From JANWLD01 sp036276695 (GTDB lineage Bacteria > Patescibacteriota > Saccharimonadia > Saccharimonadales > 2-12-FULL-41-12), in the NCBI GenBank assembly GCA_036276695.1, contig DASUOI010000027.1:1-13402 (forward strand): a DNA stretch of 13,402 bases, given 5' to 3'. The notes beneath the pieces were generated by a model. The model had not been told where the DNA came from, did no database searches, and worked only from the letters and a program-made list of their open reading frames with translations. Below are positions 1 through 6,465 of the stretch, piece after piece. Both the position numbers and the translations under genes were made by a program. Position 1 is the first letter of the stretch, and every line of letters starts with the position of its first letter.

Positions 1-326
1 TCTACCCAGACTACGATCCCGTTCAGCTCTTTTACTTTTTCTGCTTCTGCGGGGTGTCTTAAGCTCCCCACTACTAATTTATCCGTGTTAGCCACTTTGG
101 CTTGCTCAATTGCTTTGTCGACAATAGCGCTAAGTCCATATTGCTCGCGCCATTCATTGCCGACCTTTCGCTTATTTTCGCGCTCAAAGGCCAGATTGCG
201 CTTTTTTAGCTCTTCTTCTAGCATCTCGGTAGCCGAGACTACAAAAAATCCGTAATCCTCAGCTAAAATTCGGGCTACGGTATCCTTACCGCTGCCATTC
301 GTTCCCGCAAGTCCTATTACCTTCAT
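1..326 (-). CDS. P-loop nucleotide kinase-like protein (3' part cut off)
   Basis: The reverse strand reads open from an ATG at 326-324 to the left edge, giving the first 108 residues. It starts MKVIGLAGTNGSGKDTVA, a Walker A P-loop (GTNGSGKD, residues 8-15) directly after the first beta strand. This is the layout of dephospho-CoA kinase, adenylate kinase and related nucleoside monophosphate kinases. Further on, residues around 87-95 (VVGSLRHPAEA) and 104-108 (IVVWV) resemble the strand that precedes the Walker B/base-binding part in archaeal-type dephospho-CoA kinase relatives. The lid and the C-terminus lie outside the window, so the substrate cannot be decided. The ATG is supported by a -10 box TATACT seven bases upstream. 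It has its own promoter and is not obviously cotranscribed with the next gene. The kinase fold is seen directly; the exact activity is a guess. Confidence 0.75.
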   Translation of the reverse strand, partial: MKVIGLAGTNGSGKDTVARILAEDYGFFVVSATEMLEEELKKRNLAFERENKRKVGNEWREQYGLSAIVDKAIEQAKVANTDKLVVGSLRHPAEAEKVKELNGIVVWV

Positions 327-333
327 CCTAGAC

Positions 334-339
334 AGTATA
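334..339 (-). promoter_or_regulatory. -10 box of the P-loop kinase gene
   Basis: TATACT reads on the minus strand from 339 to 334, followed by seven bases (GTCTAGG) and the ATG. Transcription would begin at or within a base or two of the start codon. No convincing -35 is visible. Confidence 0.55.
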
Positions 340-369
340 CAAACTACACCAATTAGACGCTATAGGTCA

Positions 370-849
370 TTAAGATGGTTGGAATTCAGAGCAACCAGGC
401 CTGTCGGTCCAAATACCAGGACGCTCATGATCGCCGGCAGCTACTACGGTATCCTTGAACTCTTCCGAAAGCTGTTCTAACCCGGCAGGGCTTCCTAATG
501 AAACTAAATCATCAAAAGCTGATTGTTGTCTGTCGTTTTTTAGTATTTGCGCAACCTGATAATCAAGCTCTTCCAGTTCGCTTGCTAATTGCCCTCTTCG
601 GGTTGCTTCTATTTTCGGTCTTCCCGCCACAACAGCCATACCGCATTTTTTCCCGATTCGTTTAGCCCTATCATAATGTTCTTGCGCCGCAATAGCGGCA
701 TTTTCTACTTGTTGTCTATCATCTACTACATTATCGTGGCATAGAAGAGACCAAATAATAGCTCCTGATAAAACCCCGCTCATAATCTGGAATCTGGTAA
801 AAAGGGGAGATGGAATTTTAGGTGATTTTTCACCACTTCTTTCACTCAT
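370..849 (-). CDS. Small single-pass membrane protein, function unknown
   Basis: I do not recognise this 159-residue protein. The first 20 residues are polar and rich in proline and basic residues. Residues about 20-37 (FQIMSGVLSGAIIWSLLC) form one likely membrane helix or uncleaved anchor. The rest is mostly predicted helix rich in Gln, Glu, Lys and Arg (residues 44-112), with a Gly/Pro-rich tail ending in Cys154. Three cysteines (37, 69, 154) are present with no metal-site spacing. It would be an anchored protein with a soluble helical domain. It follows rpoD on the same strand by 42 bases but has its own near-consensus promoter overlapping the rpoD stop, so it is probably a separate unit. 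The ATG at 849-847 has no Shine-Dalgarno, in keeping with a leaderless message. Codon use looks like that of its neighbours. Real gene likely, role unknown. Confidence 0.6.
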   Translation of the reverse strand: MSERSGEKSPKIPSPLFTRFQIMSGVLSGAIIWSLLCHDNVVDDRQQVENAAIAAQEHYDRAKRIGKKCGMAVVAGRPKIEATRRGQLASELEELDYQVAQILKNDRQQSAFDDLVSLGSPAGLEQLSEEFKDTVVAAGDHERPGIWTDRPGCSEFQPS

Positions 850-856
850 AAATTAG

Positions 857-891
857 ATAATATAATAACATATTATCAATATTTTTGTCAA
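857..891 (-). promoter_or_regulatory. Promoter with consensus -35 for the 370-849 gene
   Basis: A perfect TTGACA reads from 891 to 886 on the minus strand and overlaps the last bases of rpoD. Two overlapping TATTAT boxes follow: 867-862 (18-base spacer from the -35) and 862-857 (seven bases before the ATG). This is the only near-perfect -35 in the window. Either box gives a leader of only a few bases or none. Confidence 0.65.
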
Positions 892-1986
892 CTATTTAAT
901 GTAGTCTAGGAGTTTTTTGGCGTCTTTGTGTTTGCGCAGTTTGGCTAGAGCTTTGGCTTCAATCTGACGTATGCGTTCGCGGGTAACGGAAAATTCCTGG
1001 CCGACTTCTTCTAGCGTGTGGCTTTTGCCGTCTTCTAGACCAAATCGTAACTTCAAAATCTTTTGTTCTCTTTCTGTCAATCCGTCCAGCATATCTTTGA
1101 CATGGCCTTTTAACAGGCTGCCGGTGGCTGATTCTTCCGGAGTAACGGTATCTTCGTCTTCGATAAAATCACCCAGAACGCTGTCTTCTTCATCATCGCG
1201 GACGGAGGCATCGAGCGAGTGGATATCCTGCTTTATCTTCATAATGTGCTCAACCTTAGCCACTTCCATTTCCATAGCCTTGGCGATTTCTTCGTTCGTC
1301 GGCTCGCGGTTAAGCTCTTGGGTTAGGCGTCTTTGCGTCCTTAACAGCTTATTAATTGTCTCAAACATATGTACTGGAATACGGATAACCCTGGCCTGGT
1401 CAGCAATTGCCCGGGTTATAGCTTGGCGAATCCACCATGTCGCATAAGTAGAAAATTTAAAGCCTTTATCGGGGTCGAATTTTTCTACAGCACGAAGTAA
1501 GCCGGTGTTGCCTTCCTGTATAAGATCTAAAAGATCCAGTCCGCGGCCTACATAACGCTTAGCAATCGATACGACAAGGCGCATATTTGCTTCAGCCATT
1601 TGATCTTTGGCTTTTTTATCGCCAGCTACCACTCTTTTGGCAAGCGCTAACTCTTCATCTTTTTTTAGAAGGGGTATCTTACCGATTTCACGCAGATAAA
1701 GCCGGACTGAGTCATCGGCGATGTCATCCATATAAACTTTATCGGAAAGTTCTATCTCCTCGTCTTCTTCTTCAGTCCAATCTTCGCTATCAGCTGCCGC
1801 AGCGCCGATAATCTTAATGTTCTTCTCTGCTAATTCGCTATATAAACCGTCTAAAATGTCGGCGTTTCCTACTGTTTCAGGAATTTTGTTAAAAATTTCT
1901 TCCTGGTCAATTTTGCCATCTTTTATCGCTTGTTCTAATAAATGCTTCTTTGCTTCTTCAAGCTTTTTATCGTCGTCTATTACCAT
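892..1986 (-). CDS. rpoD: Primary RNA polymerase sigma factor RpoD/SigA
   Basis: The 364-residue protein is the housekeeping sigma-70 factor that directs RNA polymerase to promoters. Domains in order: a short region 1.1-like helical segment (about 8-60); an acidic linker (67-80); region 1.2 (92-107, SVRLYLREIGKIPLL); region 2 (133-197, with RLVVSIAKRYVGRGLD and the -10 reading segment YATWWIRQAITRAIADQ); region 3 from 201 (RIPVHMFETINKL); and region 4 (305-352) with the -35 reading helix-turn-helix TLEEVGQEFSVTRERIRQIE. His206 and Glu209 match the residues that in E. coli sigma-70 contact the TG of extended -10 promoters, which fits the TG-extended boxes found here. It has no large non-conserved insert between regions 1 and 2, and is compact like SigA of Gram-positives. 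It starts nine bases after the dnaG stop with an AGG eight bases before the ATG. The dnaG-rpoD operon order is widely conserved. Confidence 0.97.
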   Translation of the reverse strand: MVIDDDKKLEEAKKHLLEQAIKDGKIDQEEIFNKIPETVGNADILDGLYSELAEKNIKIIGAAAADSEDWTEEEDEEIELSDKVYMDDIADDSVRLYLREIGKIPLLKKDEELALAKRVVAGDKKAKDQMAEANMRLVVSIAKRYVGRGLDLLDLIQEGNTGLLRAVEKFDPDKGFKFSTYATWWIRQAITRAIADQARVIRIPVHMFETINKLLRTQRRLTQELNREPTNEEIAKAMEMEVAKVEHIMKIKQDIHSLDASVRDDEEDSVLGDFIEDEDTVTPEESATGSLLKGHVKDMLDGLTEREQKILKLRFGLEDGKSHTLEEVGQEFSVTRERIRQIEAKALAKLRKHKDAKKLLDYIK

Positions 1987-1995
1987 AAATCTAAC

Positions 1996-3744
1996 CTACT
2001 TGTCCTTAACCTTTTTTAATAGTTGGTCTAAGCTTCTTACTTCCGATAGTATTTTTTCCTGGTCGGAATCAGGCGCTTCTGCTAATTTTTTGGAAAGTTT
2101 TGTCTTTTGCTGCTTAACGTAATACTCGACTACTTTTGCTCTAAGCCTGCTCGCTTCATACTGGAGCTCGAGCGTATCAACCGTGGAATATAACTCCTCG
2201 AATTGCAATAATAACACTTTACCATCATTAAGGTTATCTTTCAATTCATCCAGCTGGCTTGCGCTGTCGAATTTAGGATTAGCGGCTAAAAATTTCAGCA
2301 AAGATTTTTGAGTATCGGTTGCCATCATCTCATCCGTAATAGCATCAAGATAATTGCGCGTATCCGGCGAAGCGAGGGCTAGGCATAAAAGCCTGTCAGC
2401 GGCTCTTTTTTGTTCTTTTATATAGGGTGGCGACTGGTCTGCGGGCGATATATGTTTAAGCCTCTGTGCGGGTTCGGATTTTTGCCCTATTTTCTCGCGA
2501 AGAGCGTTTTGGTCTATGCCGGAAATCTCAGAGCAAAGCTTTATATAATGATCTTGTTCTACAGGATCACTAAGGCCCCTTATAACACCGAGCATTACAT
2601 CGCTAAACCTTTTCTTTCCTTCGGCGGAAGATAAATCAAGACTCTTTCTGTAACGTTCAATTACCCAATCTACGGCATATTCAGCATCGTCTATCGCCTT
2701 TTGCCAAAGCTCCGGGCTTTTCTGTATAAGCTCGTCAGGATCTTTGCCGCCCGGAAGAGTAATTATCTTTAAGTTTATAGATGTTTTTGATGCTAGCGGA
2801 ATCGAACGTTCAGCTGCTTCAAGGCCTGCTCTGTCTTGGTCAAAGCTTAGTCGGACATCATCGGAAAACCTGGATAAGATTTTTAACTGCTGTTCAGTCA
2901 AGGCGGTTCCAGCGCTGGCTATGACATTCTTAACTCCAGCCTGATGGGAAGAAATAACATCCAGGTTCCCCTCTGCGATTATCGAATAGCCGCTCTTTCG
3001 AATTGATTCTTTCGCTAAGTGCAGGCCGTAAAGCTGACGGCTTTTATCATATAAAGGGGTCGACGGTGTATTTATGTATTTCGGCGAATCTTTCCTGTCT
3101 TCTAATAGTCTGGCTGTGAAACCGATAGCTTGGCCGGATTGATCGCACAAGGGGACCATTATCCGGCTTCTGAACATGTCGAACAACTGTCCTGACCTCT
3201 CATTTGCAACACCGATGAGCTTAAGTTCACTTTCCTTATAGCCCTTTTTTAAAAGGTAACCAGTCAAGGCTCTAGAGCCGTCCGGACTATACCCAAGCCT
3301 GAAATCCAGGATAGTCTGCCTGCTGAACTTGCGTTTTTTTGCAACGTAATCCATAGCTTTCTGGTTAGATATAAGCTGTTTCTGATAAAAATTAACTGCC
3401 GAATCTATAGCTTTATATAAACGGCTTTTGTCTATTTTGGAAGATCCAAAAGAGCTTGTACGATATTTTTCTAGGTCTACTCCTGCTTTGCGAGCCAAAA
3501 GTTCCAGCGACCCTTTAAAGTCCAAGCCTTCCGATTCCTGTATAAAGGTAAACATGTCGCCGCCCCGTCCGGAACTGAAGTCGTGCCAGATCTGTTTTTC
3601 CGGACTTACTACGAAACTTGGTGTTTTTTCATTCGTAAACGGACTAAGTCCTTTGAAATTTTTTCCGGCGCGCTTTAAACTGACGTATTCGCTTACAACG
3701 TCTTCAATGTTAAGGCGTGATTTTACCTCGCTAACCGCATCCAT
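1996..3744 (-). CDS. dnaG: DNA primase DnaG with a ligand-less zinc-finger domain
   Basis: The 582-residue primase makes RNA primers at the replication fork. The N-terminal zinc-binding fold is clear (GLSPFTNEKTPSF, 32-44, then QIWHDFSSGRGGD, 51-63). However, the four ligands Cys-His-Cys-Cys of E. coli (40, 43, 61, 64) are Ser34, Thr37, Asp55 and Ser58, with identical spacing, so the domain cannot bind zinc in the usual way. The catalytic core has the RNA polymerase basic motif area and the TOPRIM signature: EGNLDV (Glu259, Asp262) and SFDQDRAG (Asp302, Asp304). All acidic metal ligands are kept, although the usual FDGD is FDQD. The C-terminal roughly 150 residues are helical and correspond to the helicase-interaction domain. 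The ATG is followed by the typical start of the family (VKSRLNIEDVV). dnaG leads the dnaG-rpoD operon and has a consensus -10 eight bases before its ATG. The enzyme is otherwise full length and not decayed. Confidence 0.97.
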   Translation of the reverse strand: MDAVSEVKSRLNIEDVVSEYVSLKRAGKNFKGLSPFTNEKTPSFVVSPEKQIWHDFSSGRGGDMFTFIQESEGLDFKGSLELLARKAGVDLEKYRTSSFGSSKIDKSRLYKAIDSAVNFYQKQLISNQKAMDYVAKKRKFSRQTILDFRLGYSPDGSRALTGYLLKKGYKESELKLIGVANERSGQLFDMFRSRIMVPLCDQSGQAIGFTARLLEDRKDSPKYINTPSTPLYDKSRQLYGLHLAKESIRKSGYSIIAEGNLDVISSHQAGVKNVIASAGTALTEQQLKILSRFSDDVRLSFDQDRAGLEAAERSIPLASKTSINLKIITLPGGKDPDELIQKSPELWQKAIDDAEYAVDWVIERYRKSLDLSSAEGKKRFSDVMLGVIRGLSDPVEQDHYIKLCSEISGIDQNALREKIGQKSEPAQRLKHISPADQSPPYIKEQKRAADRLLCLALASPDTRNYLDAITDEMMATDTQKSLLKFLAANPKFDSASQLDELKDNLNDGKVLLLQFEELYSTVDTLELQYEASRLRAKVVEYYVKQQKTKLSKKLAEAPDSDQEKILSEVRSLDQLLKKVKDK

Positions 3745-3752
3745 GTCCTATC

Positions 3753-3758
3753 ATTATA
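3753..3758 (-). promoter_or_regulatory. -10 box of the dnaG-rpoD operon
   Basis: A perfect TATAAT reads from 3758 to 3753, then eight bases (GATAGGAC) and the dnaG ATG. The message would be leaderless or nearly so. The AGGA in the spacer sits too close to the ATG for normal Shine-Dalgarno use. The -35 region is weak. Confidence 0.6.
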
Positions 3759-3786
3759 GATTATCTTCACTTACTCTATACGGTTA

Positions 3787-3795
3787 TGGTTTAAT
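3787..3795 (+). promoter_or_regulatory. Extended -10 of the 3802-4854 gene
   Basis: TGG followed by TTTAAT, then six bases (TAACCT) and the ATG at 3802. It lies within an imperfect palindrome (3788-3800, GGTTTAATTAACC) in the 57-base gap between the divergent dnaG and this gene. It is the weakest of the -10 boxes in the window, and there is no Shine-Dalgarno before the ATG. Confidence 0.4.
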
Positions 3796-3801
3796 TAACC
3801 T

Positions 3802-4854
3802 ATGGTCGCAAAACCCGATTCTCTAAACCACAGGGGTGCATATGTGCCCGCTTCCGCACAAAAATCCATAGCACAGCACTTGGACCGCACTATGCCTACG
3901 CATCTTAGGAAATACCAGCAAGGAGGTTATGTACCGAAACATGCCGAGAGAGCTATGTCTCAACATTTACAAAAAACTTTGCCGAATCGCTTAAAAAAAC
4001 ATGCTGATCCGTATCTGCAGCAAAACGTTATGTGGGGAAATAACGCAAAATCTTCAACTCAGTCTGAACCCGCTAAAGCCTCTCCCGTATATCGTCCCAC
4101 AGTATCCAGTGCTTCCTCCAGTACGTTTGAAAAGCAATTTTTTTCTCCGGATAACCCGCAGTCTGGCGAACAGCCGTCATCACCCAATACACCTGCCGGG
4201 GGGCAGGATTACCAGCAGGCAGCTCCGCCCTCCCAAGGAGGCAGCGATTACGACTTTATTATGAATTCTCCAAGTTCCGGGGGGCCTTCGTTCCTAGGAC
4301 CGCAAAACACCAAAATGCGAATCGCAGTGTTCGCCGTCGGCATTATCCTGCTTATAATTTTGATGTCTGTATTTTTTTCCTTTTTAAATTCCGCCGGCAA
4401 TAAGCAAAAAGAGAATTTACTCGAAGTAACCAAAACTCAGCAGGAAATACTGCGAATCATCAATGCGAACAAGCAATCTATATCTGACGGAAAATTGAAA
4501 GATAAAACTGAAACCTTGCGAGTGGTTATGTTGACTTCTCAACAAGAGTTTACAGCTGCCTTATCGGCAAGGGGTAAGAAAGTCAGCCCTAAAGAGCTGG
4601 AGACCGGCAGGAACCCGCAGAATGATGCAATATTGGAGGCCGGTGAAGCGGAAGCAAGAGGCGATGAGGTCTTTGATGAGCTATTAACTTCACTGTTGAC
4701 CGAATATTCGGCACAGCTTCAGGCGGTTTACGAGAGCGGTAATCAGAGCGAACAAGAGTTGGCTACAGAGGCGTTTAACCAGGTTGACCTCATATATAAT
4801 CTCAGTCAAAGCAACGCTTCAACGAGTGCAGAGGAAGCACCTGCTAGTCAATAG
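3802..4854 (+). CDS. Membrane-anchored protein with N-terminal tandem repeats
   Basis: This 350-residue protein is not one I can name. It has four parts. (1) Residues 12-67 hold two 27-residue repeats, each starting G-x-YVP and followed by a helix with the pattern QHL-x-x-T-hydrophobic-P-x-x-L-(R/K)-K. A further segment (68-76, ADPYLQQNV) may begin a third copy. (2) Residues about 80-170 are a low-complexity Ser/Pro/Gln/Gly linker. (3) Residues 172-195 (MRIAVFAVGIILLIILMSVFF) are one strong membrane helix. (4) Residues 196-350 form a mostly helical, Glu/Gln-rich domain. With the repeats and linker before the helix, the likely topology is N-terminus in the cytoplasm and the C-terminal domain outside. 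It starts divergently from dnaG and ends overlapping the convergent MmcQ gene by 11 bases. I have an impression that similar YVP repeat proteins occur in Saccharibacteria, but no function follows from it. Confidence 0.75.
   Translation: MVAKPDSLNHRGAYVPASAQKSIAQHLDRTMPTHLRKYQQGGYVPKHAERAMSQHLQKTLPNRLKKHADPYLQQNVMWGNNAKSSTQSEPAKASPVYRPTVSSASSSTFEKQFFSPDNPQSGEQPSSPNTPAGGQDYQQAAPPSQGGSDYDFIMNSPSSGGPSFLGPQNTKMRIAVFAVGIILLIILMSVFFSFLNSAGNKQKENLLEVTKTQQEILRIINANKQSISDGKLKDKTETLRVVMLTSQQEFTAALSARGKKVSPKELETGRNPQNDAILEAGEAEARGDEVFDELLTSLLTEYSAQLQAVYESGNQSEQELATEAFNQVDLIYNLSQSNASTSAEEAPASQ
3835..4002 (+). repeat. Two tandem 27-codon coding repeats
   Basis: Codons 12-38 and 41-67 of the membrane-anchored protein encode two related units (YVP at residues 14-16 and 43-45; QHL at 25-27 and 54-56; Pro at 32 and 61). 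The similarity is at protein level. The DNA has diverged, so the duplication is old and under selection. Confidence 0.75.
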
Positions 4855-5188
4855 CTGGCGTGTCAGATTTTACTTCTGTAACTAACAGGTAGCTATGCCT
4901 GATAAGCGCCTGGATATCTTCCCATGGCAACTGCCCGCTCAAGATTATAGTATTCCAGTGTTTTTTGTTCAGATGGTAACCTGGCATTACCGATTCATAT
5001 TTAGTCCTTAGGACTTCTGATAACTTAGGGTCGCATTTCAGGCTGATTCTTAATGGGTCAGACTTTTCAGCAATTAAAGCAAACATCTTATCTTTGGCTT
5101 TATATACTGCTACGTCTTCGCCGAAAGGATACTCAAGTTTGGCGCCCTGCAAAGACAGTATAAATTTTTCTACTTTTTTATGCTTCAT
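4844..5188 (-). CDS. MmcQ/YjbR family protein
   Basis: The 114-residue protein matches the MmcQ/YjbR (DUF419) family: small alpha/beta proteins with a CyaY-like fold, sometimes called DNA-binding though no firm role is known. Family marks are YPFGEDVAVYK (residues 20-30), the strand DKMFALIA (33-40), LRISLKCDP (46-54) and PGYHLNKKHWNTI (69-81), which correspond to the usual Pro-Gly-Tyr-His and Lys-x-x-W-x-T/S motifs. The length is normal for the family. An in-frame TTG at 5215 would add nine residues, but I prefer the ATG at 5188-5186: it is preceded by GGA and overlaps the EamA gene's end by 11 bases, as expected for translational coupling. It is the second gene of an EamA-MmcQ unit. Its end overlaps the convergent 3802-4854 gene. 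Confidence 0.85.
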   Translation of the reverse strand: MKHKKVEKFILSLQGAKLEYPFGEDVAVYKAKDKMFALIAEKSDPLRISLKCDPKLSEVLRTKYESVMPGYHLNKKHWNTIILSGQLPWEDIQALIRHSYLLVTEVKSDTPAID

Positions 5189-5612
5189 ATCCAGTCTGAG
5201 ATCGAGCGTAAACAATCAAGCAAAAGCCTGCTAGTACAAAGATCAGCCCGATAAATTCAAGGGTACTGAGCGTTTCTTTAAAAAGAAAATATCCCGCTAA
5301 AGTTGAAAGCAGTATAGCCCCGCCAAATATAGCCGGGGTTACGACGCCGAGTTTGTTTACCGTAAAAGCTTTATTTATGGTCAATCCATAAAGCCCCACA
5401 GAAAGTCCGGCTGCTACCGCCATGATTATTCCGAACTTGTGGTTCATATACTCCTTCTTCGCAATAGCAGGGACCGCCACCGCAAAAGGTATGAATATAG
5501 ATGAAGTATGGACGATCGCGGTAACTATATTAGTATTCAGATTCCGCGAGGCTAATGCGGCAAATATTGTTAACACGGTCAACAATAAAGTAGCTAAAAT
5601 AAGATAAATCAT
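5178..5612 (-). CDS. EamA/DMT-family transporter, single-domain
   Basis: The protein has 144 residues with five membrane helices (about 2-20, 29-51, 60-80, 88-111, 118-135). The last two carry the EamA signature: VVTPAIFGGAILLSTLAGYFLFKETLS with the conserved Glu112, then a hydrophobic helix with an AGFCLIV end. Most drug/metabolite transporters of this family have two EamA domains and ten helices. This one has a single domain and would have to work as a dimer, as the small multidrug resistance proteins do. The transported compound cannot be told from the sequence. The ATG at 5612 lies eight bases after a perfect -10 TATAAT. The gene is 28 bases downstream of orn and overlaps the MmcQ gene by 11 bases. 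Confidence 0.8.
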   Translation of the reverse strand: MIYLILATLLLTVLTIFAALASRNLNTNIVTAIVHTSSIFIPFAVAVPAIAKKEYMNHKFGIIMAVAAGLSVGLYGLTINKAFTVNKLGVVTPAIFGGAILLSTLAGYFLFKETLSTLEFIGLIFVLAGFCLIVYARSQTGYEA

Positions 5613-5620
5613 TAGGCTAG

Positions 5621-5626
5621 ATTATA
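5621..5626 (-). promoter_or_regulatory. -10 box of the EamA-MmcQ unit
   Basis: A perfect TATAAT reads from 5626 to 5621, then eight bases (CTAGCCTA) and the ATG. It fills most of the 28-base gap after orn, so EamA-MmcQ can be transcribed separately from orn. There is no Shine-Dalgarno, so the message is probably leaderless. Confidence 0.6.
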
Positions 5627-5640
5627 CTAAACAACCTTAG

Positions 5641-6189
5641 TTAATCTAAATTCTTAAGTGCACTTATATAATACTGAAGCTCGGCTATTGAAGCTTGTAT
5701 ATCATCAAAAGCTCTATGAACATCCTTTTTTGCAAAGCTTATTCCGTATTTTGCGTGCATAAGTATTTTTAAACTGGAAACATCAAGCATGCGATAATGC
5801 AGAACTTCTTCGACCTCAGGCCACCACTTTTTTATAAAGCTGCGATCGTTATGTATTGAGTTGCCTGCTAAAATAGCCGGCTCATTGCCGAATTCCGCCT
5901 TGATGAAACCAACCAGCTCACGGGCAACTTCAGCCTCAGCCCGACCGTCCTTTTTAACGCGCTCGGTCAATCCGCTGGCTTTATGCTGGACTTTTGACCA
6001 TTCGTTCATTTTCTTAAGTGTTTTTTTGCTTTGGGATATTAAAGCTTCGTAACTGGCCAAAGTCTTAAATTCAAAATCAGTCACTTCTACCGCAACCTCT
6101 ATGATTCGATCACTCTCCGGGTCAAGGCCGGTCATTTCTAAATCTATCCAGAGCAGTTTGGTCGGTTTCAAGCCTTTATTTATTTTCAC
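5641..6189 (-). CDS. orn: Oligoribonuclease (DEDDh 3'-5' exoribonuclease)
   Basis: The 182-residue protein is oligoribonuclease, which degrades 2-5 nucleotide RNA fragments (including pGpG) to mononucleotides. The catalytic DEDDh set is complete: Asp16 and Glu18 in WIDLEMTGLD, Asp115 in GNSIHNDRSF, and His158 and Asp163 in HRAFDDIQASI. The last two fall at the same numbers as in E. coli Orn, and the length is also nearly the same. The start is GTG at 6189-6187. It is supported by the family-like distance to the first motif and by a -10 TATACT seven bases upstream; no Shine-Dalgarno is present. It stands alone or heads orn-EamA-MmcQ. On its 5' side, a 276-base non-coding gap with a long inverted repeat separates it from the divergent VanY gene. 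Confidence 0.96.
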   Translation of the reverse strand: MKINKGLKPTKLLWIDLEMTGLDPESDRIIEVAVEVTDFEFKTLASYEALISQSKKTLKKMNEWSKVQHKASGLTERVKKDGRAEAEVARELVGFIKAEFGNEPAILAGNSIHNDRSFIKKWWPEVEEVLHYRMLDVSSLKILMHAKYGISFAKKDVHRAFDDIQASIAELQYYISALKNLD

Positions 6190-6196
6190 AACCTAC

Positions 6197-6202
6197 AGTA
6201 TA
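6197..6202 (-). promoter_or_regulatory. -10 box of orn
   Basis: TATACT reads from 6202 to 6197, then seven bases (GTAGGTT) and the GTG start. It fixes a GTG start that would otherwise be doubtful and implies a leaderless message. No good -35 is seen. Confidence 0.55.
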
Positions 6203-6240
6203 GCGTGTAATTAAAGATTTTTTTCTAGACCAAGCCTGCT

Positions 6241-6446
6241 AACCCAAACCAAGAATCCCTCTTCCAACATTGTGAGCTGTCCTGGTTAGCGAATGTCAAA
6301 AGCACAATTTAGGAGCGAGGGAATGTTTGAGGCCAGTTGAGCTATAGTTAATAAAAACTGGCTGAGTTTCCCGAGCATTGTGCTCTTTGACAATGAGATA
6401 ACAAAGACAAGCGAGCAGTTAGGAAGAGGGATTCTTGGTTTGGGTT
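6241..6446. repeat. 206-bp quasi-palindrome with perfect 25-bp terminal inverted repeats
   Basis: The ends 6241-6265 and 6422-6446 are perfect reverse complements over 25 bases (outer end AACCCAAACC, inner end CCTCTTCC). Inside, more arms pair in nested order: 6295-6308 with 6377-6391 (14 pairs, one bulge), a GAGGGAA/TTTCCC-type pair near 6317-6323 and 6367-6373, and 6332-6338 with 6356-6362 (GCCAGTT/AACTGGC) around a 17-base AT-rich loop. The whole can fold into one rod. It fills the gap between the divergent promoters of orn and the VanY gene and encodes no protein longer than about 15 residues. It could be a MITE-like element or a structured RNA (a 6S-like rod is one idea). No target-site duplication or T-run is visible. 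The structure is certain; the nature is open. Confidence 0.85.
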
Positions 6447-6450
6447 TGAA

Positions 6451-6459
6451 TGTTATGAT
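6451..6459 (+). promoter_or_regulatory. Extended -10 of the VanY-like gene
   Basis: TGT followed by TATGAT, then six bases (TAAAAA) and the ATG at 6466. The region where a -35 would lie is inside the right arm of the 206-bp quasi-palindrome, so the element could influence this promoter. Confidence 0.55.
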
Positions 6460-6465
6460 TAAAAA

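Noticed and set aside
971..1447. Open frame on the plus strand opposite rpoD (similar ones at 1587-1811 and 1817-2122).
   Set aside because: They lie antisense to a clearly conserved gene and their products are low-complexity with no family features.
3428..3826. Plus-strand open frame opposite the dnaG start, running into the dnaG/3802 gap.
   Set aside because: It is antisense to the conserved primase N-terminus and overlaps the real start of the 3802 gene; no domain is visible.
5189..5215. TTG start for the MmcQ gene, adding nine residues.
   Set aside because: The extra residues are not like the family and would enlarge the overlap with EamA to 38 bases; the ATG at 5188 fits family length and coupling.
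6241..6446. The long inverted repeat as an intrinsic terminator or as a retron msr-msd.
   Set aside because: It sits between two gene starts, not ends, and no T-run follows either arm; no reverse transcriptase gene is nearby.
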